Assembly (NCBI RefSeq): GCF_014203365.1
Contig: NZ_JACHIS010000001.1
Span: 4,960,001-5,024,000, forward strand
DNA from: Actinoalloteichus hymeniacidonis
GTDB lineage: Bacteria; Actinomycetota; Actinomycetes; Mycobacteriales; Pseudonocardiaceae
DNA length: 64,000 nucleotides
Direction: 5' to 3'
In this document: positions 53,066 to 60,710 of the stretch, piece by piece
How positions within the stretch are numbered: position 1 is the first letter of the stretch
Layout of the letters: the number at the start of each line of letters is the position of its first letter
Notes under the pieces: generated by a model
The model's database searches: none
The model's input: the letters and a program-made list of their open reading frames with translations, nothing else
Told to the model about the DNA's origin: nothing
Made by a program: the position numbers and the translations under genes

Positions 53066-53293
53066 TCACGAGGCACGCACCAGGGTGAGAGCGGGCGAGG
53101 CGAGGAGCCGCAGACAGTCGGGGCAGCGTTGATCGTCGTAATAGCACTCGTGGATCGGCGACCGATTGAGCGCGACGAACCGCGACCGCCCGCACATCGG
53201 GGAGACGACCACCGATTCGGCCCGGTAGTCGGCTCGACCGTGGTGTGTCTCGCCTGGGCGCACCGCGCGGACGAACCACTCGACCGGCCTCAC
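53066..53293 (-). CDS. Cys-rich hypothetical protein 2
   Basis: The 75-residue protein starts at GTG 53293 inside the stop of the gene before (GTGA overlap). It has SPMCGRSRF, IHECYYDDQRCPDCLRLL, a probable zinc site of four Cys and a His, similar in order to the zinc knuckles of the next protein. This similarity and the overlap support a real gene. Role unknown. Confidence 0.6.
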   Translation of the reverse strand: MRPVEWFVRAVRPGETHHGRADYRAESVVVSPMCGRSRFVALNRSPIHECYYDDQRCPDCLRLLASPALTLVRAS

Positions 53294-53667
53294 GACGGCC
53301 TCGCCGCGAACTCGGCTTCCCGCACCAGCCGGAGGAGTTCGGGTAGCTGGCGATCCTCGATCACCCAGCGGCCCAAGGAACCGAGCCGATTCAGGACGGA
53401 CAGCTCCAGACCGTGACCCACATGCCGAAGCTGGAGTTGGTTCGGCTCGGTATGCCGCATCGCCGCCAGCCTCGCCATGCCGCGCTGTTCCACGGTCGTG
53501 AGGAACAGCCGGGCATCGCGCCGGGCGAGTTCGGTGCTCACGGTCGATCTGGTGCCGCGCCCGCCATCGAAAACGAGGACCCGACCCTCATAACCGACGG
53601 CCACCCGCACCGCATGCCGCACACACCGGTGAATCCAGTGGGCGGGCACCGATCCCATCACGATCAC
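53290..53667 (-). CDS. hypothetical protein, accessory operon
   Basis: The 125-residue protein starts at GTG 53667, overlapping the stop of the TM gene (GTGA), and its own stop overlaps the next GTG. It reads as a compact soluble protein: HWIHRCVRHAVRVAVGYEGRVLVFDGGRGTRSTV, LTTVEQRGMARLAAMRH and WVIEDRQLPELLRLVREAEFA. Family not recognised. Confidence 0.55.
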   Translation of the reverse strand: MIVMGSVPAHWIHRCVRHAVRVAVGYEGRVLVFDGGRGTRSTVSTELARRDARLFLTTVEQRGMARLAAMRHTEPNQLQLRHVGHGLELSVLNRLGSLGRWVIEDRQLPELLRLVREAEFAARPS

Positions 53668-53885
53668 CGGGCACCCCCAGCTGGAAGCGGCGTGCGGGCA
53701 CCAACGCGAAACTCCTCCTGCATCGCCGCCGCCTCGGCGGCACAGCGAGCCAGGATCGACGCGGCCGAGACCGTGCGGGGCCGCCGATGCCGGGCCGGAT
53801 CTGGGGAAACGGGCCGGTAGCTCCACACCGTGAGGACCGCGCCGAAGACGACGAGCAGAACGCCGGTCAGGACGAGCGCGGTCAT
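53664..53885 (-). CDS. single-pass membrane protein, first gene of accessory operon
   Basis: The 73-residue protein starts at ATG 53885 with a membrane helix (residues 2-22, LVLTGVLLVVFGAVLTVWSY) and a basic, Ala-rich cytoplasmic tail. The GTGA overlap with the next gene supports it. It is divergent from the XRE-DUF5753 regulator, with a 185-bp shared promoter region. Function unknown. Confidence 0.55.
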   Translation of the reverse strand: MTALVLTGVLLVVFGAVLTVWSYRPVSPDPARHRRPRTVSAASILARCAAEAAAMQEEFRVGARTPLPAGGAR

Positions 53886-54070
53886 GAGGCACCGCCGGGA
53901 CGAAGCCAGCAGTAGCGCTGGGATCGAACTATCTCTTGCTCTTGCACTGACGAGACCTCCGAAAACCTTGGTTCAGTGGCGCAGAACCAGTCTGCGATTC
54001 GGAAGCAACACGCGTCAATGACACGTTCGGGTGTACTCGCCCAACAAGGCGCTGATCTAGCCTGTGCTGC

Positions 54071-54937
54071 ATGAACCGCACCAGAAACGGCGCGAAAAGC
54101 CCTCGCGCACGAGCGTTGGGGAGCGCGCTAGCGGAAGCCCGACATGCTGCGGGCCTCACTCAACGCGCGACGGCTTCGCGCCTCGGCGTGCACCACACTC
54201 GTATCGCTCGCGCCGAAACCGGTGCGCATCCGCCTTCATCCGAGGACACCGCAAGCATCCTGGCGCTCTTCGGTATCACGGGCGCGCACCGTGACGAGAT
54301 TCTGGAGATGGCCCGCGACATCGATCGCGGAAACTGGACTGTGACGGGTGCTGGCGTGCCATCGGCGCTTACCACTCTGGTCGACTACGAACGGGAAGCC
54401 ACCGCGATCACCGTGAGCACACCGTTGTTGGTGCCCGGTCTGCTGCAAACCATGTCCTACGCGCGGGCGATCATCAGCGCCGGTGATGCCACGCCGGAGG
54501 AGATCGAAGCCCGAACCATGTACCGGATGGGACGCCAAGAGATTCTTCGGGCCGCCACGGCCCCGCGCTTCATGTCGATCTTCCATGAGTGGGCGCTGCA
54601 AAGCCCGGTCGGCGGACACGCGGCGATGGCTGAACAGATGAAACGTCTGCTGAGCTGGATCGAACACGACCACATCTCGGTGCAGGTCGTGCCGTCCTCA
54701 ATAGGCCCGTCTGTCTCGTCTTCCGGCAACTTCTCGATCTACGAGTTTGATCGGTCACCGCCCATCGTCCACTTGGAACACCTCTCGGCATCGACTTTCG
54801 TCGACGACGCCCGCCATATCGCGAATTTTCTGGCAGCCCGGGAAATTGTCCTGAAGGAAGCGATGAGCCCCGAAGAGTCAATCAAGCTCATCACCGATGT
54901 ATATCTACCTCACCATCAAGAAAGGCAGGACCGATGA
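54071..54937 (+). CDS. XRE-family regulator with DUF5753 domain
   Basis: The 288-residue protein has an XRE helix-turn-helix in residues 15-70 (LGSALAEARHAAGLTQRATASRLGVHHTRIARAETG) and DUF5753 from about 95 (LVDYEREATAITVSTPLLVPGLLQTMSYARAII, WIEHDHISVQVVPSS, NFSIYEFDRSPPIVHLEHLSASTFVDD). This is the antitoxin-like regulator family that pairs with DUF397 proteins; the first DUF397 gene overlaps its stop by 4 bp. It is divergent from the Cys-rich operon and may control it. Confidence 0.93.
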   Translation: MNRTRNGAKSPRARALGSALAEARHAAGLTQRATASRLGVHHTRIARAETGAHPPSSEDTASILALFGITGAHRDEILEMARDIDRGNWTVTGAGVPSALTTLVDYEREATAITVSTPLLVPGLLQTMSYARAIISAGDATPEEIEARTMYRMGRQEILRAATAPRFMSIFHEWALQSPVGGHAAMAEQMKRLLSWIEHDHISVQVVPSSIGPSVSSSGNFSIYEFDRSPPIVHLEHLSASTFVDDARHIANFLAAREIVLKEAMSPEESIKLITDVYLPHHQERQDR

Positions 54938-55128
54938 CCTCTGTGAGGCTTCAGCATTGGCGGAAATCCAGTCGAAGCGCACAAGAAACCGACTGCATCG
55001 AGATCGGTGATGCACCCGGCATCGTCGGCATCCGCGACACCAAGAACCGCGACGGCGGCACCCTCATCGTCGACCGCCCCGCCTTCGACAGATTCATCGC
55101 CGCCACCAAGGCGAACCGGCTGGCCTAG
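54934..55128 (+). CDS. DUF397 protein 1
   Basis: The 64-residue protein overlaps the XRE gene by 4 bp (ATGA). It has the DUF397 layout WRKSSRS...CIEIG...GIRDTKNRDGGTLIVDRPAFDRFIAATK. These small proteins work with DUF5753 regulators; in Streptomyces such pairs control development and antibiotic production. Confidence 0.9.
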   Translation: MTSVRLQHWRKSSRSAQETDCIEIGDAPGIVGIRDTKNRDGGTLIVDRPAFDRFIAATKANRLA

Positions 55129-55274
55129 GACGATCGGCGGTGGCGGGCACGATGGCTGTCCGCCACCAGCGACACCACCCGAACGGCCATTGCGCGAAAC
55201 CCTTTCCGCAGTCGACCATCACGACATGGCGCTAAACCCTACCCAACATTTCCGCATGAGGACGGAGTTCAGCT

Positions 55275-55472
55275 ATGACGCGACACCCGCAACTCGCCGG
55301 ATGGCGCAAATCCAGCCGCTCCCAGAACACCACTGACTGCGTCGAGGTTGGCGCAGCACCGGGCATCGTCGGCATCCGCGACACCAAGAACCGCGACGGC
55401 GGCACCCTCATCATCGGCCGCCCCACCTTCGACAGATTCATCGCCGCAACCAAGGCGAACCGACTGACCTGA
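55275..55472 (+). CDS. DUF397 protein 2
   Basis: The 65-residue protein starts at ATG 55275, with CGGAG upstream. WRKSSRS, CVEVG and GIRDTKNRDGGTLIIGRPTFDRFIAATK are nearly the same as in copies 1 and 3, so it arose by tandem duplication. It is 146 bp from copy 1, with no hairpin seen between them. Confidence 0.88.
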   Translation: MTRHPQLAGWRKSSRSQNTTDCVEVGAAPGIVGIRDTKNRDGGTLIIGRPTFDRFIAATKANRLT

Positions 55473-55631
55473 GGCTATCCCGTGTGGTGGCGAGCAGACA
55501 CCACTCGCCACCGCCGCCGCGCTCGTTACAGTTTGCGGCAAGTCGCCCACCAGTCCACTTGGCAACTTTCGCCATGAGAGACGGGTCGAGGGACCTGATC
55601 ACAACGTATGCGGACCGCCATCGCCGAAGGG

Positions 55632-55853
55632 ATGACAACCATGAACGCGTTGCGGGGATGGAAAAAGGCAACAAGATCGGCTGAGGCGACCAACTGCGTC
55701 GAGGTAGGCCGAGCCTCCAACCAGTTCGGCATCCGTGACACCAAGAACCGCGACGGCGGCACCCTCGTCATCGACCGCCCGACCTTCAACAGGTTCATCG
55801 CCGCAACCAAGGCAAGCCAACTGACCTACCAGGTCAAATACGCCGAAGCATGA
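55632..55853 (+). CDS. DUF397 protein 3
   Basis: The 73-residue protein starts at ATG 55632 (GAAGGG upstream); ATG 55608 is an alternative. The DUF397 core is kept (WKKATRS, CVEVG, GIRDTKNRDGGTLVIDRPTFNRFIAATK), and the tail is 8 residues longer (YQVKYAEA). It is the most diverged of the three copies. Confidence 0.87.
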   Translation: MTTMNALRGWKKATRSAEATNCVEVGRASNQFGIRDTKNRDGGTLVIDRPTFNRFIAATKASQLTYQVKYAEA

Positions 55854-55906
55854 TCTAACGAAGCGTGTGCTCTAGGGCGCACCGGACTGGGGTTCCGAGT
55901 CCGAGC

Positions 55907-56257
55907 TCACTGGTCCGCGAAGACGACCGCACCGCTAGGAATCGCCCCGTACCCCCGATACTCGACGCTGGTCACGACCGGCGACTCCTGGTGGATCCGC
56001 GCCGCCAACCGTCGCCCTCGCTCCAACCAGGCACCCTCTTGCGCGGGACTGGAGAAATCGGAGTCCTGCGGGACATCCGCGTTGTAGGTGGCCTGGAACT
56101 CCTCATCCCACACCACGAGTTCACGCACTAGATCCGGACCAAGCCGAAGGTCCTCGGCCGCCTCGTCGATCTCATGGTCGGTGGTCTCCTCCGGATCGGC
56201 GACGTAGTAAACCGGAGTCTCCCGAAAACCGGCGTGCAACCGGACCTCGTATCCCAT
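55907..56257 (-). CDS. small acidic family member A (putative immunity protein)
   Basis: The 116-residue protein starts at ATG 56257 (MGYEVRLHAGF). It belongs to the local five-member family whose shared core is D-L-x-L-x-x-x-L-V-x-x-L-x-x-WD-x-E-x-Q-A-x-Y, then W-x-E-x-G-x-x-L-A-x-R-I and a QES-x-V-x-S-V-x-Y end. This copy is intact. It is divergent from the toxin gene (108 bp gap) and about 96% identical in DNA to broken copy D. An immunity role is inferred from location. Confidence 0.7.
   Translation of the reverse strand: MGYEVRLHAGFRETPVYYVADPEETTDHEIDEAAEDLRLGPDLVRELVVWDEEFQATYNADVPQDSDFSSPAQEGAWLERGRRLAARIHQESPVVTSVEYRGYGAIPSGAVVFADQ
55919..56257. repeat. direct repeat, left copy (339 bp)
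   Basis: This segment matches 57912-58249 with about a dozen substitutions and one single-base gap. The two copies have the same orientation, 1,993 bp apart, and flank the toxin gene and family members B and C. The repeat is limited to the family gene itself. Confidence 0.85.
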
Positions 56258-56365
56258 CAAACATCTCAACCCCTTCGGTCTTCCTGCGGCCGCGCTACCC
56301 GCTCTACCCCACGCCCCGGCTTTACGGCACCATGGGGTCCGTCACGAAGAGTAGGGGGGCGATTC

Positions 56366-57142
56366 GTGTCTGTCACCGAGGTCATCGCGCAGCTGCGCCG
56401 AGCGCACGCCCTGCTGACCGAAGCCCGCAACGCCACCAGTCAAGCCGACAAGGCCATCACCGACGGCGCGGCAACCTTCGCCACCGCCACCACCGGGTCA
56501 AGCCAGCCCGAGGTAGAGAAGATCGCCCACCTAGCCGCAACCGCCAGCAGTCAGGTCCAAGACGCCCGTGGCGACTTCGCCCAGGTCCAAGCCATCATCG
56601 ATGCCTACTGCCAGCACATCGCCGGACATGACCTGACCGATGTCACTAAACCGCAAGGGTTGAGCCCTGCAACAGTTGAGAACCCGCCAATAGAGCACGA
56701 CAAGACCAACTCATCCGACGGGCCGCGCGCAGCCCCGGAGTCTTACGCCGACCTGATCGCCGAACTGCAACGCAACGGCGCGAAAATAAGTTCTGACAAG
56801 GTGGTGCGAGTTGGCAGGCACCGCGACGGGCGTGTGATCTGGCTGGAGGAGGGAGACATCGACCGTTCTGGCCGGGCCCACATCCTTCGACCAGCCCGGC
56901 GCAAGGATTTCGAGGCTGCGGGAATCCCACTCGATAAGGTTATCGACACAATTTTTCACCTGGTTGAGAATCACGAACCCATAGATACAGATGGGCGCGG
57001 AGGCGCTATCTATGAGATAGACACCGCAGGAGGACCCAAAGGCCTCAAGGTCGCGATAGGCGACAACGGCTACATAGTAACCTCGCACCAGGTCCACAAA
57101 AATCGACTGAGAAAACGATCAAAGTCGAGCGAAGGGCGATGA
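56366..57142 (+). CDS. probable polymorphic toxin, helical N-terminal domain + nuclease-like C-terminal domain
   Basis: The 258-residue protein starts at GTG 56366, with AGGGGGG upstream. Residues 1-90 are all-helical and Ala/Gln-rich (SVTEVIAQLRRAHALLTEARNATSQ), like the WXG/DUF6244-type heads on actinobacterial toxins. After a linker, residues about 130-250 form a compact domain: VVRVGRHRDGRVIWLEEGD, AHILRPARRKDF (His172), VIDTIFHLVENHEPI and VAIGDNGYIVTSHQVHKNRLRKRSK. The HI-x-R/NGYIVT pattern recalls BECR-fold RNase toxins (EndoU/colicin-like), but I could not confirm the fold. It overlaps family member B by 4 bp (ATGA). Confidence 0.6.
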   Translation: MSVTEVIAQLRRAHALLTEARNATSQADKAITDGAATFATATTGSSQPEVEKIAHLAATASSQVQDARGDFAQVQAIIDAYCQHIAGHDLTDVTKPQGLSPATVENPPIEHDKTNSSDGPRAAPESYADLIAELQRNGAKISSDKVVRVGRHRDGRVIWLEEGDIDRSGRAHILRPARRKDFEAAGIPLDKVIDTIFHLVENHEPIDTDGRGGAIYEIDTAGGPKGLKVAIGDNGYIVTSHQVHKNRLRKRSKSSEGR

Positions 57143-57489
57143 CCATGAAACTAGAAATGGTGCTCCTGGCAGGCTTTTTCCAAGGACCACTTTTCTATGA
57201 TGATCCCATGGACGGCCTATGGACCAGCCATACGGCGGACGAGGCGGGCGAAGACCTCGGCCTCAGTTCAGCGCTGGTCGCCGACCTCACAGCCTGGGAC
57301 GACGAGTTCCAAGCCATCTACGATGGGAACTACCCGCCTGACTCCCACTTCCCCAGCCTCGAAGCGGAACAAGCATGGGTCGAACGCGGCAAGGAACTCG
57401 CCGCAAGGATCAAACAAGAATCGGATCTGGTCACCAGCGTCGATTACCAGGCCGACGGCCAGATCAACGACGGCGAGTGTGTGATCTGA
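57139..57489 (+). CDS. small acidic family member B (likely cognate immunity protein)
   Basis: The 116-residue protein starts at ATG 57139 inside the toxin stop (4-bp ATGA overlap), so the two are translated together, as in toxin-immunity pairs. The family core is intact: DEAGEDLGLSSALVADLTAWDDEFQAIYDGNYPPDSHFP, EQAWVERGKELAARIKQES, VTSVDYQADGQINDGE. It is strongly acidic, which suits binding a basic nuclease tail. It lacks a signal peptide and would act in the cytoplasm. Confidence 0.75.
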   Translation: MTMKLEMVLLAGFFQGPLFYDDPMDGLWTSHTADEAGEDLGLSSALVADLTAWDDEFQAIYDGNYPPDSHFPSLEAEQAWVERGKELAARIKQESDLVTSVDYQADGQINDGECVI

Positions 57490-57527
57490 AGGTGTGTGAC
57501 GCACCACGCGAGGCCTTCGGTATCTCG

Positions 57528-57850
57528 ATGTTGGCTGGTTTTTCGAGGGGATGCTCTACTACCGGGATCCAGACAACTGCTGGATGCACCACTGGCCCGA
57601 CGAAGCGGGACAAGATCTCGGGCTCAGCTCAGGACTCGTCGCCGAACTCAACGCTTGGGACGACGAGTACCAGGCCATCTACGACGACAACTACCCACCC
57701 GACTCCCGCTTCCCCACCCCTGAAGCCGAACAAGCCTGGGTCGAGAAAGGCAAGGAACTCGCAATCCGGATCAAGCAGGAATCCCCACTCCTCACCAGCA
57801 TCGACTACCAAGCCGACGGCCAAATCCTCAACGGTGAGTGCATGATCTGA
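57528..57850 (+). pseudogene. small acidic family member C, frameshifted
   Basis: Codons from ATG 57528 read MLAGF like copy B, but the tract at 57539-57543 has five T where copy B's alignment needs six. The frame is lost by one base and resumes at ATG 57551, from which 99 family-like residues follow to 57850 (MLYYRDPDNCWMHHWPDEAGQDLGLSS). Restoring one T gives MLAGFFEGMLYY, in line with copy B. It may be dead, or the T-run could be a slippage switch. A start at 57551 has GAGGGG directly against it, which is too close for normal initiation. Confidence 0.75.
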
Positions 57851-57899
57851 CGCGGCAAGCATCCTGCGATGCACCCGGCTACGGCTCCGCGTTCAGGCT

Positions 57900-58249
57900 T
57901 CACCGATCAGAGAAGACGACCGCACCGCTTGGAGTCGCCCCGTACCCCCGATACTCGACGCTGGTCACGACCGGCGACTCCTGGTGGATCCGCGCCGCCA
58001 ACCGTCGCCCTCGCTCCAACCAGGCACCCTCTTGCTCGGGACTGGAGAAATTGGAGCCCTGCGGAACATCCGCGTTGTAGGTGGCCTGGAACTCCTCATC
58101 CCACACCACGAGTTCACGCGCTACATCCGGACCAAGCCGAAGGTCCTCGGCCGCCTCGTCGATCTCATGGACGATGGTCTCCTCCGGATCTGCGACGTAG
58201 TAAACCGGGTCTCCCGAAAACCGGCGTGCAACCGGACCTCGTATGCCAT
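57900..58249 (-). pseudogene. small acidic family member D, frameshifted
   Basis: The start ATG 58249 (MAYEVRLHAGFRET) matches copy A, but at about 58207-58209 one base is missing (CCGGGTCT instead of CCGGAGTCT), which moves the rest of the coding sequence out of frame. The following codons still spell a family protein (PVYYVADPEETIVHEIDEAAEDLRLGPD) in another frame. It is about 96% identical to copy A, so the break is recent. Confidence 0.8.
57912..58249. repeat. direct repeat, right copy (338 bp)
   Basis: Partner of the 55919-56257 repeat. See the left copy for the comparison. Confidence 0.85.
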
Positions 58250-58277
58250 TGCTGCCTTGGCCTCCATAGGAGTCACG

Positions 58278-58631
58278 TTGCCCCACCCCATCGACGTCGC
58301 CCTGCTGGTCGGCTGGCAGGAGGACCCGTTCTACTACTACGCCGACGACCCCGAGGAGTACGGCCACTCGATCGACGAAGCACAGGAAGACCTTCAGCTT
58401 CCGGCAGCCTTGGTGGCCGACATCAAGACGTGGGATGCCCAGTATCAGGCAACCTACGATCCCGATGGATATGTGTGGTCGAAGTCCGGGTTCGCCTCAC
58501 CGGAGATCGAAGCCGCGTGGCGGGAACGCGGCAAGGAACTGGCCGCCCGCCTCAAACAGGAGTCCCCCGTGGTCGCCAGCGTGAACTATCGCGCCAACGG
58601 CGTGATCCCGGACAAGACCTGCATGTTCTGA
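58278..58631 (+). CDS. small acidic family member E
   Basis: The 117-residue protein starts at TTG 58278, chosen because AGGAG stands 6 bases upstream and the length then matches members A and B. It is divergent from copy D with a 28-bp gap. The core is kept (DEAQEDLQLPAALVADIKTWDAQYQATYDPDGY, AAWRERGKELAARLKQES, ASVNYRANGVIPDK) with an extra YYYADDPEEYGHS segment at the N-terminus. It is the most diverged intact copy and may protect against a different toxin. Confidence 0.7.
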   Translation: MPHPIDVALLVGWQEDPFYYYADDPEEYGHSIDEAQEDLQLPAALVADIKTWDAQYQATYDPDGYVWSKSGFASPEIEAAWRERGKELAARLKQESPVVASVNYRANGVIPDKTCMF

Positions 58632-58677
58632 CCATCGCTCCCCGGCCCCGCCCGCACATCCGCTCCCTCAGCCGCCA

Positions 58678-58985
58678 TCCCCCGCCAACCGAATCCGCAG
58701 GATCTCGGCGAGATCCTCGGCGCGGCTCAACCGTTGCGCAGTTGGTCGATCTGCTCCACGGCGGCTCGTTCATCGGATCGGACGCGCTCCAGCAGGATTC
58801 CCCGCTCCTCGTCATCGGAGACGGTGCCGCTGTCGAGCCGGTCGGTGCTCTCCGGCAAGTCACGCATCTCGTCGAGGCTGAAGCCCAACGGTTTCATCCG
58901 ACCGGATCACCATCAGCCGCGCCACAACGGCCTCGGCGTAGAGGCGGAAAACGCCCTGCGAACGAGCTGACGAGGCGACTCCGAC
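58678..58985 (-). pseudogene. decayed MerR-family gene fragment
   Basis: This stretch is clearly related in DNA to the intact MerR gene at 61087-61479, including CTCGTCGAGGCTGAAGCCCA and GCTCCAGCAGGAT. It has lost the HTH-coding end beyond 58985 and carries substitutions and indels that break the frame. The 472-bp gap between member E and the SDR gene contains nothing else I can support. Confidence 0.8.
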
Positions 58986-59103
58986 CGAGCTGGCGTCCTG
59001 GGTGCACGACGTACTCGCGCGGGCTCGGTAGGGAACGCGACCCGACGTGAAGGGCAGCCGCTACGGTCGCCCTTCGCGTCGGGTTCGCCGAGGACGCTGC
59101 CCG

Positions 59104-59853
59104 TCAGATCTGGTTCTCTCCGCCGTCGACGTACAGGTTCGCACCGAGCATGAAACTGCTGTCGGACGAGGCGAGGAAGGCCACCGCAGCCGCGATCTCG
59201 TCCGGGCGGCCCATCCGCTCGATCGCGATGTTGGCTCCCTTTTCCGCCTTGAAGGCCGCTGCGTTCTCCTCCCCCACGACTTCGTTGATGCCCGTGGTGT
59301 CGACCGGTCCCGGCGAGATGGCGTTCACGCGGATGCCGCGCCCCACCAGCTCGTTCGCCCAGACGCGCACGAACGTCCGTAACGCCGCCTTGGACGCGGC
59401 GTAGGCGCCGAATCCCTCCATCCCGTTATCGGCGGCCGTGGAGGCGTTGATGATCACCGAAGCGCCCTCGTTGAGCAGCGGCAGAGACTTCTGCACGGTG
59501 AAGACGGTGCCCGTGACGTTGACGTCGAAAATGTGGTTGAGGGTTTCCGGCGTAGTCGCCTCAAGCGTCACGAGAGAGGCTGCGGCGGCGTTGGCGAACA
59601 GAATGTCCAGGCCCTGGCCGCGAGCCGCGACCATCTCATAGAGCCGGTCCAGGTCGTCCGGGTTCGTGATGTCACCCGGCACCGCCGTCACGTTCCGGCC
59701 GATGACCTTCACCGCATCGTCCAGTTCGGCCTTACGCCTGCCCGTGATGAACACATGTGCGCCCTCATCCACGAACCGCGCGGCGGTAGCCCGGCCGATT
59801 CCCCGCGTGCCGCCACCGGTGACGACGGCGATCTTGCCTTCCAACCGGTTCAT
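59104..59853 (-). CDS. short-chain dehydrogenase/reductase (TetR-controlled)
   Basis: The 249-residue enzyme starts at ATG 59853, with GAGAGGGG upstream. It has TGGGTRGIG (cofactor), FANAAAAS (NAG variant), Ser in INASTAADN and the catalytic YAASK, ending with the classical FMLGANLYVDGGENQI. TGRRK favours NADP(H). It is divergent from a TetR gene with two palindromes in the gap. Substrate unknown; such pairs often serve aldehyde or quinone detoxification. Confidence 0.92.
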   Translation of the reverse strand: MNRLEGKIAVVTGGGTRGIGRATAARFVDEGAHVFITGRRKAELDDAVKVIGRNVTAVPGDITNPDDLDRLYEMVAARGQGLDILFANAAAASLVTLEATTPETLNHIFDVNVTGTVFTVQKSLPLLNEGASVIINASTAADNGMEGFGAYAASKAALRTFVRVWANELVGRGIRVNAISPGPVDTTGINEVVGEENAAAFKAEKGANIAIERMGRPDEIAAAVAFLASSDSSFMLGANLYVDGGENQI

Positions 59854-59869
59854 CCTTGCCCCTCTCATT

Positions 59870-59934
59870 TCGGCACTGATCGGTGCCGAATTCAACGGTA
59901 GCACTTCAGCACCGATCGGTGCAGAAGTGCTACC
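59870..59934. promoter_or_regulatory. TetR operators, two palindromes
   Basis: A 20-bp near-palindrome at 59870-59889 (TCGGCACTGA/TCGGTGCCGA) and a 38-bp near-perfect palindrome at 59897-59934 (arms GGTAGCACTTC and GAAGTGCTACC around GCACCGATCGGTGC) share the GCACxGATCGGTGC core. Both lie between the SDR and TetR starts. Confidence 0.8.
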
Positions 59935-59942
59935 GTGTGGCC

Positions 59943-60542
59943 GTGGACAAGGCACAGATCGGTCGACCACGGGCGTTCGACGCCGAGGCGGCACTGGAGA
60001 AGGCGGTGGGCGTCTTCGTGGAACATGGCTACGAGGGAGCGAGTCTCACCGCTCTGACCGAGGGCATGGGCATCTCTCGCAAGAGCATGTACGCCGCCTT
60101 CGGAAACAAAGAGGAGCTCTACCGGAAGGCGCTCCAGCGCTACACGGAGGGTCGCGGCTCCTATATCTGCGAAGCGCTGGAGGCGCCTACCGCGCATGAA
60201 GTGGCCACCCTGTTCCTCACCGGGGCGGTCGAAGCCAACACACAACCGGGATGCCCCAGCGGCTGCCTAGGTGTCCAGGGCGCACTCGCCGTCGGCGAGA
60301 CCGGGCAGGCCGCGCGCGAGGCCTCGTCCGAATGGCGCACCCGGGGCCAAGAGCACCTGCGCAAGCGATTTCAGCGGGCCGTCGACGACGGCGACCTACC
60401 CTCCGAAGCCGATCCGACACTCATCGCCCGCTACCTCGTGACGATCTCCAACGGTATGGCCGTGCAGGCGACCGGCGGCGCGAGTCGCGAGGACCTCCAG
60501 CGAGTCGCCGACGCCGCCCTCCGAAACTGGCCACCAAGGTGA
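59943..60542 (+). CDS. TetR/AcrR-family regulator of the SDR
   Basis: The 199-residue protein starts at GTG 59943. The HTH is in residues about 12-58 (AALEKAVGVFVEHGYEGASLTALTEGMGISRKSMYAAFGNKEELYRKAL). The C-terminal domain has CPSGCLGVQGALAVGE, with two Cys that could sense oxidants, as in some TetR proteins of this type. The strong palindromes just upstream mark autoregulation. Confidence 0.93.
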   Translation: MDKAQIGRPRAFDAEAALEKAVGVFVEHGYEGASLTALTEGMGISRKSMYAAFGNKEELYRKALQRYTEGRGSYICEALEAPTAHEVATLFLTGAVEANTQPGCPSGCLGVQGALAVGETGQAAREASSEWRTRGQEHLRKRFQRAVDDGDLPSEADPTLIARYLVTISNGMAVQATGGASREDLQRVADAALRNWPPR

Positions 60543-60710
60543 CCAGGGCTACGCGAGAACCTCGGCGCAGCCGAGGCTGCACCTGACTTGTCGGTGAGTC
60601 CACTTATCGTCAATTCCGGCAGCCTCGAACAACACGATCTGCGTTTTCTGCGCGGTTCGATGCGAGGGCGGAGCCACCACCGGATCGTGACTACGGAAAG
60701 GTCGCCGTCG

